Below are positions 7,951-16,638 of a DNA stretch of 56,217 nt, in pieces. Numbering within the stretch: the stretch's first letter is position 1; each line of letters begins with the position of its first letter. The position numbers and the translations under genes are program-made. The DNA is from CAYUEN01 sp964443745 (GTDB taxonomy: Bacteria > Campylobacterota > Campylobacteria > Campylobacterales > QNZT01). The notes beneath the pieces are model-generated. The model was not told the DNA's origin. It searched no databases and worked only from the letters and a program-made list of their open reading frames with translations. The stretch is taken from assembly GCA_964443745.1 (NCBI GenBank), contig CAYUEN010000009.1, positions 1-56,217 of the forward strand, given 5' to 3'.

Positions 7951-8940
7951 TTGTACGCATCCCTGAAATCGATCGGCGCCTACGTCCCGCCAAAAAAGAT
8001 GACCAACGAGGATTTTGAGAAGATCGTCGATACGACGGATGAGTGGATTCTTCAAAGAACGGGGATCAAGACGCGCTATTTCGCCGACGAGGATCAGGTC
8101 ACGAGCGATTTGGCGGTGGAAGCTTCGAAGGTGGCGATCGAGCGGGCGAAACTCAGGCCGGAAGAGATAGATATGATCGTCTGTGCGACGATTACACCCG
8201 ACTATTTCTGTATGCCCTCCACCGCCTGCGTTATCGCCGACAAACTGGGGATCAAAAACGCGACGGCGTTCGATATCAGCGCCGCCTGCAGCGGTTTTGT
8301 CTACGCGCTTTCCGTAGCCAAAGCCTTCGTCGAATCGGGTATGAAAAAAAACGTGCTGATCATCGGTGCGGAAAAGCTTAGCAGCATCGTCGACTATACG
8401 GACAGAACCACCTGCGTCCTTTTCGGTGACGGGGCGGGTGCGGCGATCATCGGTGCGACACAAGAGCGGGAGCTCTCGGTGCTTGATGTCAAAACCTCTT
8501 CGGACGGGGAGTATCAGGATTTTTTGATCACGCCGGGCGGCGGCTCGAAGTATCCCTGTTCGCACGAGACGGTCGATCGCCATCTGCAGTATTTGAAGAT
8601 GAAGGGAAACGAGACTTTCAAGCTCGCGGTCAACACGCTGACGAAAGATGTGAAAGAGATACTGGACGAAAACGGAATGGACGCCGACCATATCGACTGG
8701 TTCGTTCCCCATCAGGCCAATTTTCGGATTATCGACGCGGTCGCGAGAAAGCTCAGGTTCGATGCCGAAAAAACCGTCCTGACGGTCTCCGATTACGGTA
8801 ACACCTCCGCCGCTTCCATCCCGATGGCGATCAACCGCTGGTACGAGGAAGGGAAGATCGCGCATGGCGATTTGATGCTGCTTGATACCTTCGGAGGTGG
8901 ATTGACATGGGGCAGTGCGCTCGTCCATTTCGCACTCTGA
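7951..8940 (+). CDS. fabH: 3-oxoacyl-ACP synthase III
   Basis: This enzyme starts fatty-acid synthesis by condensing acetyl-CoA with malonyl-ACP. The Cys-His-Asn triad is visible: SAACSGFVYA, WFVPHQANFRI and GNTSAASIP. I chose TTG 7951 (MYASLKSIGAYVPPKK, 329 aa) because AGGAG lies 5-9 bases upstream and homologues start at this point; a longer in-frame extension overlaps plsX and is not protein-like. It is the last of the ndk-to-fabH run. Confidence 0.95.
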   Translation: MYASLKSIGAYVPPKKMTNEDFEKIVDTTDEWILQRTGIKTRYFADEDQVTSDLAVEASKVAIERAKLRPEEIDMIVCATITPDYFCMPSTACVIADKLGIKNATAFDISAACSGFVYALSVAKAFVESGMKKNVLIIGAEKLSSIVDYTDRTTCVLFGDGAGAAIIGATQERELSVLDVKTSSDGEYQDFLITPGGGSKYPCSHETVDRHLQYLKMKGNETFKLAVNTLTKDVKEILDENGMDADHIDWFVPHQANFRIIDAVARKLRFDAEKTVLTVSDYGNTSAASIPMAINRWYEEGKIAHGDLMLLDTFGGGLTWGSALVHFAL

Positions 8941-8947
8941 TTTTTCG

Positions 8948-9877
8948 ATGGGGATGAAGCGGCTGGCCGGTATCGCGGGCTCGGTACTGGTGGTACTTTC
9001 GATCTCTTTTATCGCTTATGTGCTCTTTAGGCTCGATTTTAGCCCCCTGCTTGCGCGTCTGTCATGGTGGTGGATCCCCGCTTTGGTGATTTTGAGTCTG
9101 CTTCTTTCGCTCTGCTATCTGTTTCTCGCCGCCGGCTGGAAACGGCTGTTGGAGCTCGCTTCCGGCAGAAGACTCGATGCGATCGTGACCGCTCGATATC
9201 TCTATACGGTCGTCTTCAAATACGCGCCGGGAAACGTCTTTCATTTTCTGGGACGACATACTCTCAAGGAGAGCCACAGCCTTTCGCACAAAAGCATTCT
9301 TTTTGCCAACGGAGCGGAGATCGTTCTGCAGCTTTTGAGCGTCTCTTTGATCATCTTCGCCGGCGCGCTGGTGTTCGGTTTCGATTTGGAGATCACGGAG
9401 CGTTTTTCGCTTTCGCGCACGAAACTTCTGTTGATGTTCGGTCTGTTGCTGGGAGTTTCGTTCGCGTTGTTGCTGAAAAAGAGCGGCAGAGCGCTTCTTT
9501 TCAGCAAAGAGGGAGTTTGGGGATTCGTTTACGTGACATTTAACCATCTGCTCTTTTTGTTGGGCTCCGGCTCGATTCTGTTTGTGGTCTATCATCTCTT
9601 TTTCGACCTTCCTTTAACGCCGGAGACACTGTGTCGTACTCTCTTCATCGGTGCGATCGCCTGGCTGCTGGGATTTGTGGTACCGGGTGCGCCCGGAGGG
9701 ATCGGTATCCGTGAGACGGTATTGCTTCTGATGATGCCCCAGGCGCTTTCGATGGACAAGGAGAGCGTCATCGCGGGAGCGCTGCTCTATCGGATCGTGA
9801 CGATCGCGGGAGAAGTCTTGACGCTGTTTCTCTCCCGTTTTATATCACGCAAGGAGGAATCCGATGCACGAGCGTGA
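8948..9877 (+). CDS. PF03706-type integral membrane protein (LPG synthase TM / flippase-like family)
   Basis: About 309 aa with 7-8 predicted membrane helices. The pattern fits the UPF0104/PF03706 family: a conserved FKYAPGNVFHFLGRH segment near residue 90 and FVVPGAPGGIGIRETVLLL near residue 245. Related proteins include the membrane half of lysyl-phosphatidylglycerol synthase (MprF), the AglD-type glycosylation proteins and putative lipid flippases. Here no synthase domain is attached. ATG 8948 or 8954 is likely; no good SD is visible, so coupling to fabH is possible. Its 3' end overlaps the next gene by 14 bases. Context suggests it moves or handles a lipid-linked substrate for the glycosyltransferases downstream; that is inference. 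Confidence 0.75.
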   Translation: MGMKRLAGIAGSVLVVLSISFIAYVLFRLDFSPLLARLSWWWIPALVILSLLLSLCYLFLAAGWKRLLELASGRRLDAIVTARYLYTVVFKYAPGNVFHFLGRHTLKESHSLSHKSILFANGAEIVLQLLSVSLIIFAGALVFGFDLEITERFSLSRTKLLLMFGLLLGVSFALLLKKSGRALLFSKEGVWGFVYVTFNHLLFLLGSGSILFVVYHLFFDLPLTPETLCRTLFIGAIAWLLGFVVPGAPGGIGIRETVLLLMMPQALSMDKESVIAGALLYRIVTIAGEVLTLFLSRFISRKEESDARA

Positions 9878-11321
9878 TGATGCCGGACGGGAGTTTTGGT
9901 TTTTCATGGGGGCGATGGGATTGATCTGGTGTTATCGCCTTTTTCATCTGCTGCATCTGGATTACGATCTCTATCTCGATGAAGCTTACTACTACAACTG
10001 GGCGAAACATTTGGATTGGGGGTATTACTCCAAGCCGCCAGTCCTTTCCTGGTTGATTCGGCTGAGCACCGAGATCTTCGGTCCTTCGGTATTCGGAATC
10101 AAGGCGGGGGCGCTTTTTGTCTATCCTCTCACGACTTGGTTCGTCTATTTGATCGCCCGGGAACTCTACGACAAAAGGAGTGCGCTCTGGGCTGCGCTGA
10201 TCTTTTTCACACTTCCGTCCGTCTGGGTCTCCTCTTTGATCATCTCCACCGACGTCGTGCTGCTTCTGTTTTGGGCGATGGGGCTCTTTTTCTTCATCAA
10301 AGCGCTCAAAACCCAAAAACTTCTCTACTGGATAGCCTCGGGTGTCGCGGGCGGACTCGGGCTTTTGAGCAAATACAATTTCATCTTCTTTCTCGCGGCC
10401 GCACTGCTCTATCTGATCATCGTACCGGCGTACCGACGCTATCTAAAAAGCGCAGAACTTTATATCGCGATGGGAATCGCCTTCATGATTTTTCTGCCCA
10501 ATCTCTGGTGGAACTATCAGCATGATTTCATCTCCTTCGTACATACCAAAGAGATCTCTCAAGTGAACAAAGCACTTTTTCATCCGGGAAAATTTCTGGA
10601 GTTTTTCGCGGCGCAATTTCTCGTATTCGGGCCGATCCTTTTCGGTGCCTACTGGGTGGCGCTTTCGAAAAAGCGCACGTACGAGGACAAGAGAGGGATT
10701 TTGTTGGTTCTGTTTTCTTTTTTGCCTCTGGGATTCATCCTCCTGTTGAGCCTTTTGAGCCGCTCTTTCGCCAACTGGGCGGCACCGGCTTATATCGGTG
10801 CGACGATTCTGGTAACGAGATTTTTACTGCGGCGAGGAAAGGTGTCGTTGCTGAAGCTTTCGGTCGTACTCCATACGTTGCTTGCGATCCTCTTTTACGA
10901 ATACCATCCGATCACTCGGGCTCTCGGAATCGAGCTGACGCGAAAGAGCGATCCTTACAAAAGAATGATGGGATGGCGAAAGATCGCACGAGAGATCGAA
11001 AAGGTATGGCAGTGCTGTCCCGAGGCGACGCTGCTTGCGGACGGTCGTGCCGAAGCGGCCCAGTTCGATTATTATCTGCATACGACGACCTATCTCTACA
11101 ATCCCCAAAATCGCATTCGTAACCAATATCATATGACACGCGATCTGCAAAAACTCGTAGGAGAGGATTTCATCTACGTCACGAAACGCCTTTTGCCCGA
11201 ACGTATGCGAAGAGAGTTCGAAAAGATCGAAGATTTGGGAGAGGTGACCGTGCCGCTGTATCGTGATTACAATCGCAGTTACCACCTCTACCATCTGCGG
11301 AATTTCAAAGGATACCGATGA
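9864..11321 (+). CDS. GT39-family membrane glycosyltransferase (GT-C fold)
   Basis: A 485-aa polytopic protein with about 10 hydrophobic helices. Near residue 37 it has DLYLDEAYYYNWAKHLDWGY then YSKPPVLSWL, the acidic first loop typical of bacterial PMT/ArnT-like (PF13231) transferases. These use polyprenyl-phosphate sugars on the periplasmic face and attach the sugar to lipid A, protein or another acceptor. The C-terminal ~140 residues form a soluble domain. It overlaps both neighbours (14 bases upstream, ATGA downstream), so it is translated in a coupled series with the PAP2 and GT genes. Acceptor and sugar are unknown. Confidence 0.85.
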   Translation: MHERDDAGREFWFFMGAMGLIWCYRLFHLLHLDYDLYLDEAYYYNWAKHLDWGYYSKPPVLSWLIRLSTEIFGPSVFGIKAGALFVYPLTTWFVYLIARELYDKRSALWAALIFFTLPSVWVSSLIISTDVVLLLFWAMGLFFFIKALKTQKLLYWIASGVAGGLGLLSKYNFIFFLAAALLYLIIVPAYRRYLKSAELYIAMGIAFMIFLPNLWWNYQHDFISFVHTKEISQVNKALFHPGKFLEFFAAQFLVFGPILFGAYWVALSKKRTYEDKRGILLVLFSFLPLGFILLLSLLSRSFANWAAPAYIGATILVTRFLLRRGKVSLLKLSVVLHTLLAILFYEYHPITRALGIELTRKSDPYKRMMGWRKIAREIEKVWQCCPEATLLADGRAEAAQFDYYLHTTTYLYNPQNRIRNQYHMTRDLQKLVGEDFIYVTKRLLPERMRREFEKIEDLGEVTVPLYRDYNRSYHLYHLRNFKGYR

Positions 11322-11974
11322 TGTTTTCGAGATACTTCGTCGTTTTTACGGCTGTTTGTATCGGTGTGTTCACCCTCTTTCCGCAGATCGACATCGAGAT
11401 CAGTCGGCTTTTCTATCGACCGGGGGACGGATTTTACATGAAAGACTTCTGGCTTTTTCATCTTCTTTATCGATATGTCGGCGTGTTGGTGGGAATTCCG
11501 TTGTCTGTTTTGGTGGGAGCGTTTATCTATCAACAGATCACGAAAAGGAGGTTTCGATATCTGCATAAAAAAGCGATCGCCTTTATGCTGAGTGCCCTGC
11601 TGATAGGTCCCGGAATTCTCACAAATTTGCTGCTTAAAGAGCATTACGGGCGTGCCAGACCGGTACAGGTGACGGAATTTGGGGGGAAGAAGCGTTTCAC
11701 CCCTTACTACCGACCCACCGATCAGTGTGAGCACAACTGCTCTTTTGTCAGCGGTCATGTCTCGGCCGCGCTTTTTTTCCTCACTTTCGCGTTCGTCTAC
11801 CGCTCCAAAAAGGTTTTGTGGTTCGCACTCTCCTTGTCGGCGTTGATGGCGCTTACGCGGGTCGCCCAGGGCGCCCACTTTCTGAGTGACGTATTGTTCG
11901 CGTTCGTGGTCAACTATATCGTCTTCGTTCTGCTTTATCGGTTTTTTTACGGGGAGGTACCGCGATTTGAATAA
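11318..11974 (+). CDS. PAP2-family phosphatase, LpxE/LpxF-like
   Basis: A 218-aa protein with about 6 membrane helices. The full PAP2 catalytic signature is present: KEHYGRARP near residue 108, SFVSGHVSAA near 146, and RVAQGAHFLSD near 184. The Cys-containing CEHNCSFVSGH preceded by FGG resembles bacterial lipid A 1- or 4'-phosphatases and related lipid phosphatases, which act on the periplasmic side of the inner membrane. The start ATG overlaps the upstream stop (ATGA). A second PAP2 gene follows immediately, suggesting two dephosphorylations of one substrate or two substrates. Confidence 0.85.
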   Translation: MMFSRYFVVFTAVCIGVFTLFPQIDIEISRLFYRPGDGFYMKDFWLFHLLYRYVGVLVGIPLSVLVGAFIYQQITKRRFRYLHKKAIAFMLSALLIGPGILTNLLLKEHYGRARPVQVTEFGGKKRFTPYYRPTDQCEHNCSFVSGHVSAALFFLTFAFVYRSKKVLWFALSLSALMALTRVAQGAHFLSDVLFAFVVNYIVFVLLYRFFYGEVPRFE

Positions 11975-12578
11975 AAAGGTGATACTCTTTTCTTTGGTTG
12001 TGGTTTTCATCGCGATTCTCTTCTATCTGCAGGGCGACATTCCCACGGAGCGTTTTTTCCATCGACTTAGAGAGAGCGAAATCGTTCGCCTCTTTTCGAT
12101 CCTGACGGAGATGGGAAAGGCGGAGTACTATCTGGTTCCGGCCGCCCTCGGGTATCTCTATTTCCGAAAGGGCGAAAACGCGGCGGCGATGCAGCGCTCG
12201 GCCTATCTTTTCGTCACGGTCGCCGCTTCGGGCTTGCTGGTCGATCTGATCAAGGTGATTGCGGGCCGTTTTCGTCCCGAACTCTATTTCAAAAAGGGAC
12301 TTTACGGATTCGATTTTTTCCATATCCACCATAACTACATCTCCTTTCCGTCAGGACATGCGGCCACGGCGGTGGGGGCGGCGGTGGCGCTGGGATATCT
12401 CTGGCCCAAAGGGCGATATCTTTTTTGGATGTTGGGAGGTCTGATCGCATTGAGTCGGATCGTCGTGGTGCGCCACTATCCCAGCGATATTCTGATCGGC
12501 GGTTTGATCGGTGCGCTGGTTTCGCTCTGGCTCTACCGAAAAGTATACAAAGAGAGGATCGAAGATGCGAGAATCTAA
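11967..12578 (+). CDS. PAP2-family phosphatase, second copy
   Basis: A 203-aa polytopic phosphatase. Motifs: KVIAGRFRP near residue 94, YISFPSGHAATA near 126, and RIVVVRHYPSD near 168. TTG 11967 (LNKKVILFS) is chosen: GGGGAGG lies 8-9 bases upstream, and any upstream extension overlaps the first PAP2 gene in another frame. The two PAP2 proteins are only distantly related and so are not a recent duplication. Candidate substrates are lipid A phosphates, undecaprenyl diphosphate or phosphatidylglycerophosphate. It overlaps the next gene by 14 bases. Confidence 0.85.
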   Translation: MNKKVILFSLVVVFIAILFYLQGDIPTERFFHRLRESEIVRLFSILTEMGKAEYYLVPAALGYLYFRKGENAAAMQRSAYLFVTVAASGLLVDLIKVIAGRFRPELYFKKGLYGFDFFHIHHNYISFPSGHAATAVGAAVALGYLWPKGRYLFWMLGGLIALSRIVVVRHYPSDILIGGLIGALVSLWLYRKVYKERIEDARI

Positions 12579-14100
12579 GGTGCTTTCGCTTTTGCTGCTG
12601 ACGATCGCCGTTTTTCTCAGCTTTTTCGCGACGCTCGGGATGGTTCCGCTTTTCGATCTGGACGAGGGGGCTTTCAGTGAAGCCACACGCGAGATGCTCG
12701 CTTCGGGAGACTATCTTACCACCTATCTCAACGGCAATCTGCGTTTTGACAAACCGATTCTGATCTATTGGCTACAGGCGTTGAGCGGCCGGTTGTTCGG
12801 CTTGAACGAATTTGCGATGCGCTTCCCCTCCGCGATCGCCGCCACGCTCTGGATCGTCGGCGTCTATCGGTTCGTGCGTCAGGAAAAGGATGAAACGAGC
12901 GCTTTTTACGCTTCGTTTTTCATGCTCTCCTCTTTGCAGATCACGATTATCGCCAAAGCGGCGATCGCCGACGCGCTTTTGAATCTTTTTATCGCGCTTT
13001 CGATGTTCGCGATCTATCGCTACCATCGAACGAGAGCGCGTCGTCACCTCTATCTCACCTTTTTGTTCATCGCATTGGGAACCCTCACCAAAGGACCTGT
13101 GGCGATCATGATTCCGTTTGTCGTCAGTGCGCTCTTTTTTATTCTCAACAAAGAGTTCGTCGTATGGCTGCGGGCGATTTTCAATCCCGTCGGAATCGTC
13201 ATCTTTCTTCTGGTGGCGGGACCGTGGTATCTGCTGGAGTATCTCGAACAGGGGGAGAAGTTTGTGGAGGGGTTCTTTCTCAAACACAATCTGCAGCGAT
13301 TCGAATCGCCGATGGAGGGGCATTTCGGTTCGTTTTTCTACTATATTCCCGTACTTTTGATAGGGATGCTTCCTTTCACCTCGTTGATTCTGCGGCCGCT
13401 TCTTGAGCTCAAAGATTTTTTGAGGGAGGATCTGGGACGTTTTCTGCTGTTATGGTTCGGTTTCGTTTTTCTCTTCTTCTCCTTCTCCGGAACGAAACTT
13501 CCCCACTACGTGATCTACGGATACACGCCGCTTTTCATTCTGGCGGCGTATCGTCCGGATCGGTATGCGGGGCGGTTGGGGCTGGTCGTCTGGCCGGTGA
13601 CGCTCTATCTCTCTCTTATGCTGCTGCCGCTCTGGCTTCGTGCGGGAGGTTTGGAGACGATTGCGGATGCGCATGCACGGGCGATTCTCGAAGACGGGTT
13701 GGCATGTTTTGATGCGGAGTATTTCGGTGCGTTTTCGCTCGCGATCGTGGCGACGCTGGTAGCCGGAATGGGCCGATTTTCGAATTTTTGGCGGATCGTG
13801 ATCGTCGGTCTGGTTTTCATTGTGACGATCAATTTCGTGCTGCTTCCCGTGGTGGGCGAGATCAAACAGCAGCCCATCAAAGAGGCCGCATCGATCGCGA
13901 AAACGCTTCGTGTCCCTATCACCAGCTATCGAATCACGACACCGTCGTTCAATTTCTATCTCGGAAGCCTGACCAAACGGGGCGATCCGCGTCCGGGCGA
14001 AGTGGTCTATACGAAGAGAGAGAAATTAAAAAGAGTGAAAAGTTATGATATGATTTATCAAAAGGGCGGAGTCGCCCTGATCAAACTGAAGGAGTTGTGA
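12565..14100 (+). CDS. ArnT-like GT39/GT83 glycosyltransferase
   Basis: A 511-aa polytopic protein with 10-12 hydrophobic helices and a short C-terminal soluble domain. The first periplasmic loop has PLFDLDEGAFSEATREML then LRFDKPILIYWLQ, the ArnT/PMT-like pattern in which the paired acidic residues coordinate the polyprenyl-phosphate sugar. ATG 12565 is preferred: AGAGAGGA lies about 7 bases upstream; an earlier in-frame ATG lies inside the PAP2 gene. It is followed after 1 base by the GT2 gene. GT2 plus ArnT-like transferase is the classic pairing in which GT2 charges the polyprenyl phosphate and this enzyme uses it in the periplasm. Confidence 0.87.
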   Translation: MRESKVLSLLLLTIAVFLSFFATLGMVPLFDLDEGAFSEATREMLASGDYLTTYLNGNLRFDKPILIYWLQALSGRLFGLNEFAMRFPSAIAATLWIVGVYRFVRQEKDETSAFYASFFMLSSLQITIIAKAAIADALLNLFIALSMFAIYRYHRTRARRHLYLTFLFIALGTLTKGPVAIMIPFVVSALFFILNKEFVVWLRAIFNPVGIVIFLLVAGPWYLLEYLEQGEKFVEGFFLKHNLQRFESPMEGHFGSFFYYIPVLLIGMLPFTSLILRPLLELKDFLREDLGRFLLLWFGFVFLFFSFSGTKLPHYVIYGYTPLFILAAYRPDRYAGRLGLVVWPVTLYLSLMLLPLWLRAGGLETIADAHARAILEDGLACFDAEYFGAFSLAIVATLVAGMGRFSNFWRIVIVGLVFIVTINFVLLPVVGEIKQQPIKEAASIAKTLRVPITSYRITTPSFNFYLGSLTKRGDPRPGEVVYTKREKLKRVKSYDMIYQKGGVALIKLKEL

Positions 14101-14101
14101 G

Positions 14102-15049
14102 TTGAAAAAACTCTCGCTGGTTATACCGGTCATGAATGAAGAGAAGAATATAAAGCCGCTGTTTCAAGCGGTGCGCGAGGCACTAAAAGGAATCGACTAC
14201 GAAATGATTCTGGTGGATGACGGGTCGACCGACGATACGGTGAAGCGTATCAAAGAGAATGCGGACGCGCGTACGAAACTGATCGTTTTCAAGCGTAACT
14301 ACGGTCAAACTACGGCGATGGCGGCGGGAATCGATGCGGCGGAGGGAGAGTTGATAGCGACGATCGACGGAGATTTGCAAAACGACCCTTCCGACATTCC
14401 GATGATGATCGAAAAGCTGGAAAAAGAGGGATGGGATGTGGTGGCGGGACGCCGCGCGAAGCGGCAGGACGGTTTTTTGTTGCGTAAACTCCCCAGCAAA
14501 ATCGCCAACATGCTGATCAGAAAACTCACCGGCGTGCATATCAGCGATTACGGCTGCACACTGAAAGTCTTCACGAAGGATGTCGCGAAAAATCTGGAGC
14601 TCTACGGAGAACTGCACCGTTTCATACCGGTATTGGCCACGCTCAACGGGGCGAAAATCACGGAAGTGGACGTCAAGCACCATCCCCGAATCCATGGCAG
14701 TTCCAAATACGGTATCGGCAGGACGTTCAGGGTGATGAGCGATCTACTGCTGATGGTGTTTATGGAGAAGTATCGTCAAAAACCGATGCACCTTTTCGGC
14801 ACGATGGGTATTATTACGTTCGGTATCGGGATGATCATCAACCTCTATATGTTGATTTTGAAATTGCTCGGATACAGTATCGGTACCAGACCGCTGCTTA
14901 TTTTGGGTGTGATGTTGACGTTCGTGGGTATCATTCTGATCGTGACCGGCTTTTTGGCGGAGTTGATCATGCGTACCTACTACGGAGCGCAGAACAAAAA
15001 ACCTTATACGATCGCCGAAGTCTATACGGGAAAAGGGGTCAAAACGTGA
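14102..15049 (+). CDS. GT2 polyprenyl-phosphate glycosyltransferase (ArnC/DPM1-like)
   Basis: A 315-aa inner-membrane enzyme. The N-terminal GT-A domain shows LVIPVMNEEKN, VDDGSTDDT and DGDLQNDPSDIPMM (DXD region), and two C-terminal hydrophobic helices follow (about residues 230-290). This layout fits enzymes that transfer a nucleotide sugar to undecaprenyl phosphate, such as ArnC, GtrB and dolichol-P-mannose synthase. TTG 14102 is the start, with GGAG upstream. It is the last gene of the 8948-15049 run; its final 11 bases overlap the convergent outer-membrane gene. Confidence 0.9.
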   Translation: MKKLSLVIPVMNEEKNIKPLFQAVREALKGIDYEMILVDDGSTDDTVKRIKENADARTKLIVFKRNYGQTTAMAAGIDAAEGELIATIDGDLQNDPSDIPMMIEKLEKEGWDVVAGRRAKRQDGFLLRKLPSKIANMLIRKLTGVHISDYGCTLKVFTKDVAKNLELYGELHRFIPVLATLNGAKITEVDVKHHPRIHGSSKYGIGRTFRVMSDLLLMVFMEKYRQKPMHLFGTMGIITFGIGMIINLYMLILKLLGYSIGTRPLLILGVMLTFVGIILIVTGFLAELIMRTYYGAQNKKPYTIAEVYTGKGVKT

Positions 15050-15782
15050 TCGCGATTCCCGCATATAAGCCGCTGTATTCGAATTCTCCCTCGAATTGAT
15101 CCGTGTCGATCTTCAGCCTTTTGTATTGATATCCCAGATGCAGATTCGTACAGCAGAAATGTTTCGTCTTTCCGAAGATCCGGTAGGCGATACCGCCGTA
15201 TGCATAAAAGCTGTTACCGCTGCTGAGTGCGTTGGCGCTGGAGAGTTTTCCGATCAGATCCAACCCTTCCAGCAGGGATAGTTTTCCCTCCATATCGATA
15301 CCGGGTAGAATCAGGATTTTGGTGTATTTTTCCTGCTGTGTGCCATCATCCGAAAGGATCGAATCGAGTTTGATACCATCCAGACTCACGCCGATCGCCA
15401 GATGCGGATCGATTCTGTAGAGATATTGCGCTTGGGCCCATGCCATCTTGATGCTGCTGTTGACGAATGTTTGGGATGCGAAGAGTGAACCGTTGTAGAT
15501 GATATCCTCCGTGAGTTTGGCGCGGGATGTGTTTTTGAACTCTTCGAACGAGAAATTGAAACGGTGTTTGCGGGATCCGAAGGAGAAGGAGGGTTTGAGT
15601 GTCAGATCGCTCTTGTCGTTTCTCAGATCCTTTTTGATGTCGATGGTATTTGCGTTTCCCTCTTTGAATTTCAGATATCCATCCAGGGTATTGCTCCCAG
15701 TTTCGAGTTTGAAACCGGTTTCGGCGGAGAGTGAAAGTGCAAAAAAGATCAACAGAGAAAATATGGAAAAGAGTTTCGACAT
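15039..15782 (-). CDS. Outer-membrane beta-barrel protein, unknown function
   Basis: A 247-aa protein with signal peptide (residues 1-20, cleavage after SLSA). The mature chain alternates polar and aromatic residues, with strands such as HRFNFSFEEF and FYAYGGIAYRIF, and it ends in GLYAGIAITF with terminal Phe, fitting a small barrel. A CC pair sits near residue 214. No family was recognised with confidence. Its 3' end overlaps the GT2 gene tail to tail by 11 bases. Transcription should start at the consensus promoter at 15819-15847, which is overlapped by an inverted repeat, so it is probably regulated. Confidence 0.7.
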   Translation of the reverse strand: MSKLFSIFSLLIFFALSLSAETGFKLETGSNTLDGYLKFKEGNANTIDIKKDLRNDKSDLTLKPSFSFGSRKHRFNFSFEEFKNTSRAKLTEDIIYNGSLFASQTFVNSSIKMAWAQAQYLYRIDPHLAIGVSLDGIKLDSILSDDGTQQEKYTKILILPGIDMEGKLSLLEGLDLIGKLSSANALSSGNSFYAYGGIAYRIFGKTKHFCCTNLHLGYQYKRLKIDTDQFEGEFEYSGLYAGIAITF

Positions 15783-15810
15783 TAAAATCCCTTTTTACTT
15801 GCATATATTT

Positions 15811-15847
15811 AGGTAACTATTATATTACCTTGCAGGGATATCGTCAA
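15811..15847 (-). promoter_or_regulatory. Consensus sigma-70 promoter with overlapping inverted repeat
   Basis: On the minus strand TTGACG (15847-15842) is followed after exactly 17 bases by TATAAT (15824-15819). The -10 box lies in the centre of AGGTAA-N8-TTACCT (15811-15830), a perfect 6-bp inverted repeat. A third copy of the half-site, AGGTAACT, is read on the minus strand at 15911-15904, upstream of the -35. The layout suggests a repressor operator over the -10. The gene served is the barrel protein ending at 15039. Confidence 0.65.
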
Positions 15848-15943
15848 TATAAAATAACTCTTAATACCTATAAATAAAATATTTATGAAGTAAAGTTTTA
15901 AAAAGTTACCTTTTGTAAATAAAATTGCCTTCTGTCGAGATTT

Positions 15944-16561
15944 TTAGAAACCCTCCAGCATAAGTTCCCACAGCTTTTCTATCTCCGAATCGGGAAGATA
16001 GAGGGTCGAACGGGTGTGAAAAAGCTCTTCCAAAAAATGTCTCCGAAACGATTTTCCGGTGAGACAGGTCGGATGTGCCGGTAGAAAGCCACGTACGAGT
16101 GTGACCCGATTCTCGATGAGACCGTCACAGACGAAGCATTGAAAATGCTCATGCAGTCTTCCTTCATGTGAAAGGAGAGAGAGGTATCCTTCGATGGCAC
16201 TTCGTTTGGGGTTTTGTTTTTCGAATTTTCGATGCATCGACTCGAGTAATCCGAAATAGAAAGGATCTATGTTTTCGATATCGCGTAAGTGTTTGTAAAA
16301 GAGTTGAACGAGCTGTTGCCAGATGTAGAAACGGTGCCGTTCGAAGATCCATTTTTCGCTCAGATGCAAAACATGTCGCAGTTGGCCGATGGAAGAGCCG
16401 GCTGAATGTCGTACTTCGAAGTCGATCTTGTATCCGATATGGATGGTGGCATGTCTGGCGCCGTAAAAGCGATAAAGAGTTTTTAAGCGATTTTGTGTTA
16501 AGAGCGTGACGATCAGATCTTCGTCCCGTACCCTCTGAGTGTGTAGAATATACCCTTGCAT
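15944..16561 (-). CDS. recO: DNA repair protein RecO, short epsilonproteobacterial form
   Basis: A 205-aa protein beginning MQGYILHTQRVRDEDLIVTLLT, the RecO N-terminal OB-fold start. In the C-terminal half are a CFVC pair (about residue 142) and a further Cys at about 165, the region where many RecO proteins bind zinc. RecO works with RecR to load RecA on SSB-coated gaps. At 205 aa it is shorter than the ~240 aa of most bacteria but matches Campylobacter and Helicobacter lengths. Single gene, divergent from gltB. Confidence 0.85.
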   Translation of the reverse strand: MQGYILHTQRVRDEDLIVTLLTQNRLKTLYRFYGARHATIHIGYKIDFEVRHSAGSSIGQLRHVLHLSEKWIFERHRFYIWQQLVQLFYKHLRDIENIDPFYFGLLESMHRKFEKQNPKRSAIEGYLSLLSHEGRLHEHFQCFVCDGLIENRVTLVRGFLPAHPTCLTGKSFRRHFLEELFHTRSTLYLPDSEIEKLWELMLEGF

Positions 16562-16638
16562 AGGGCTATTGTACCAAAGATCATCAGAATTTTACCACTT
16601 TTTCGATAAAATCAGCTACTTTTTAGAAAAGGTTGCTT

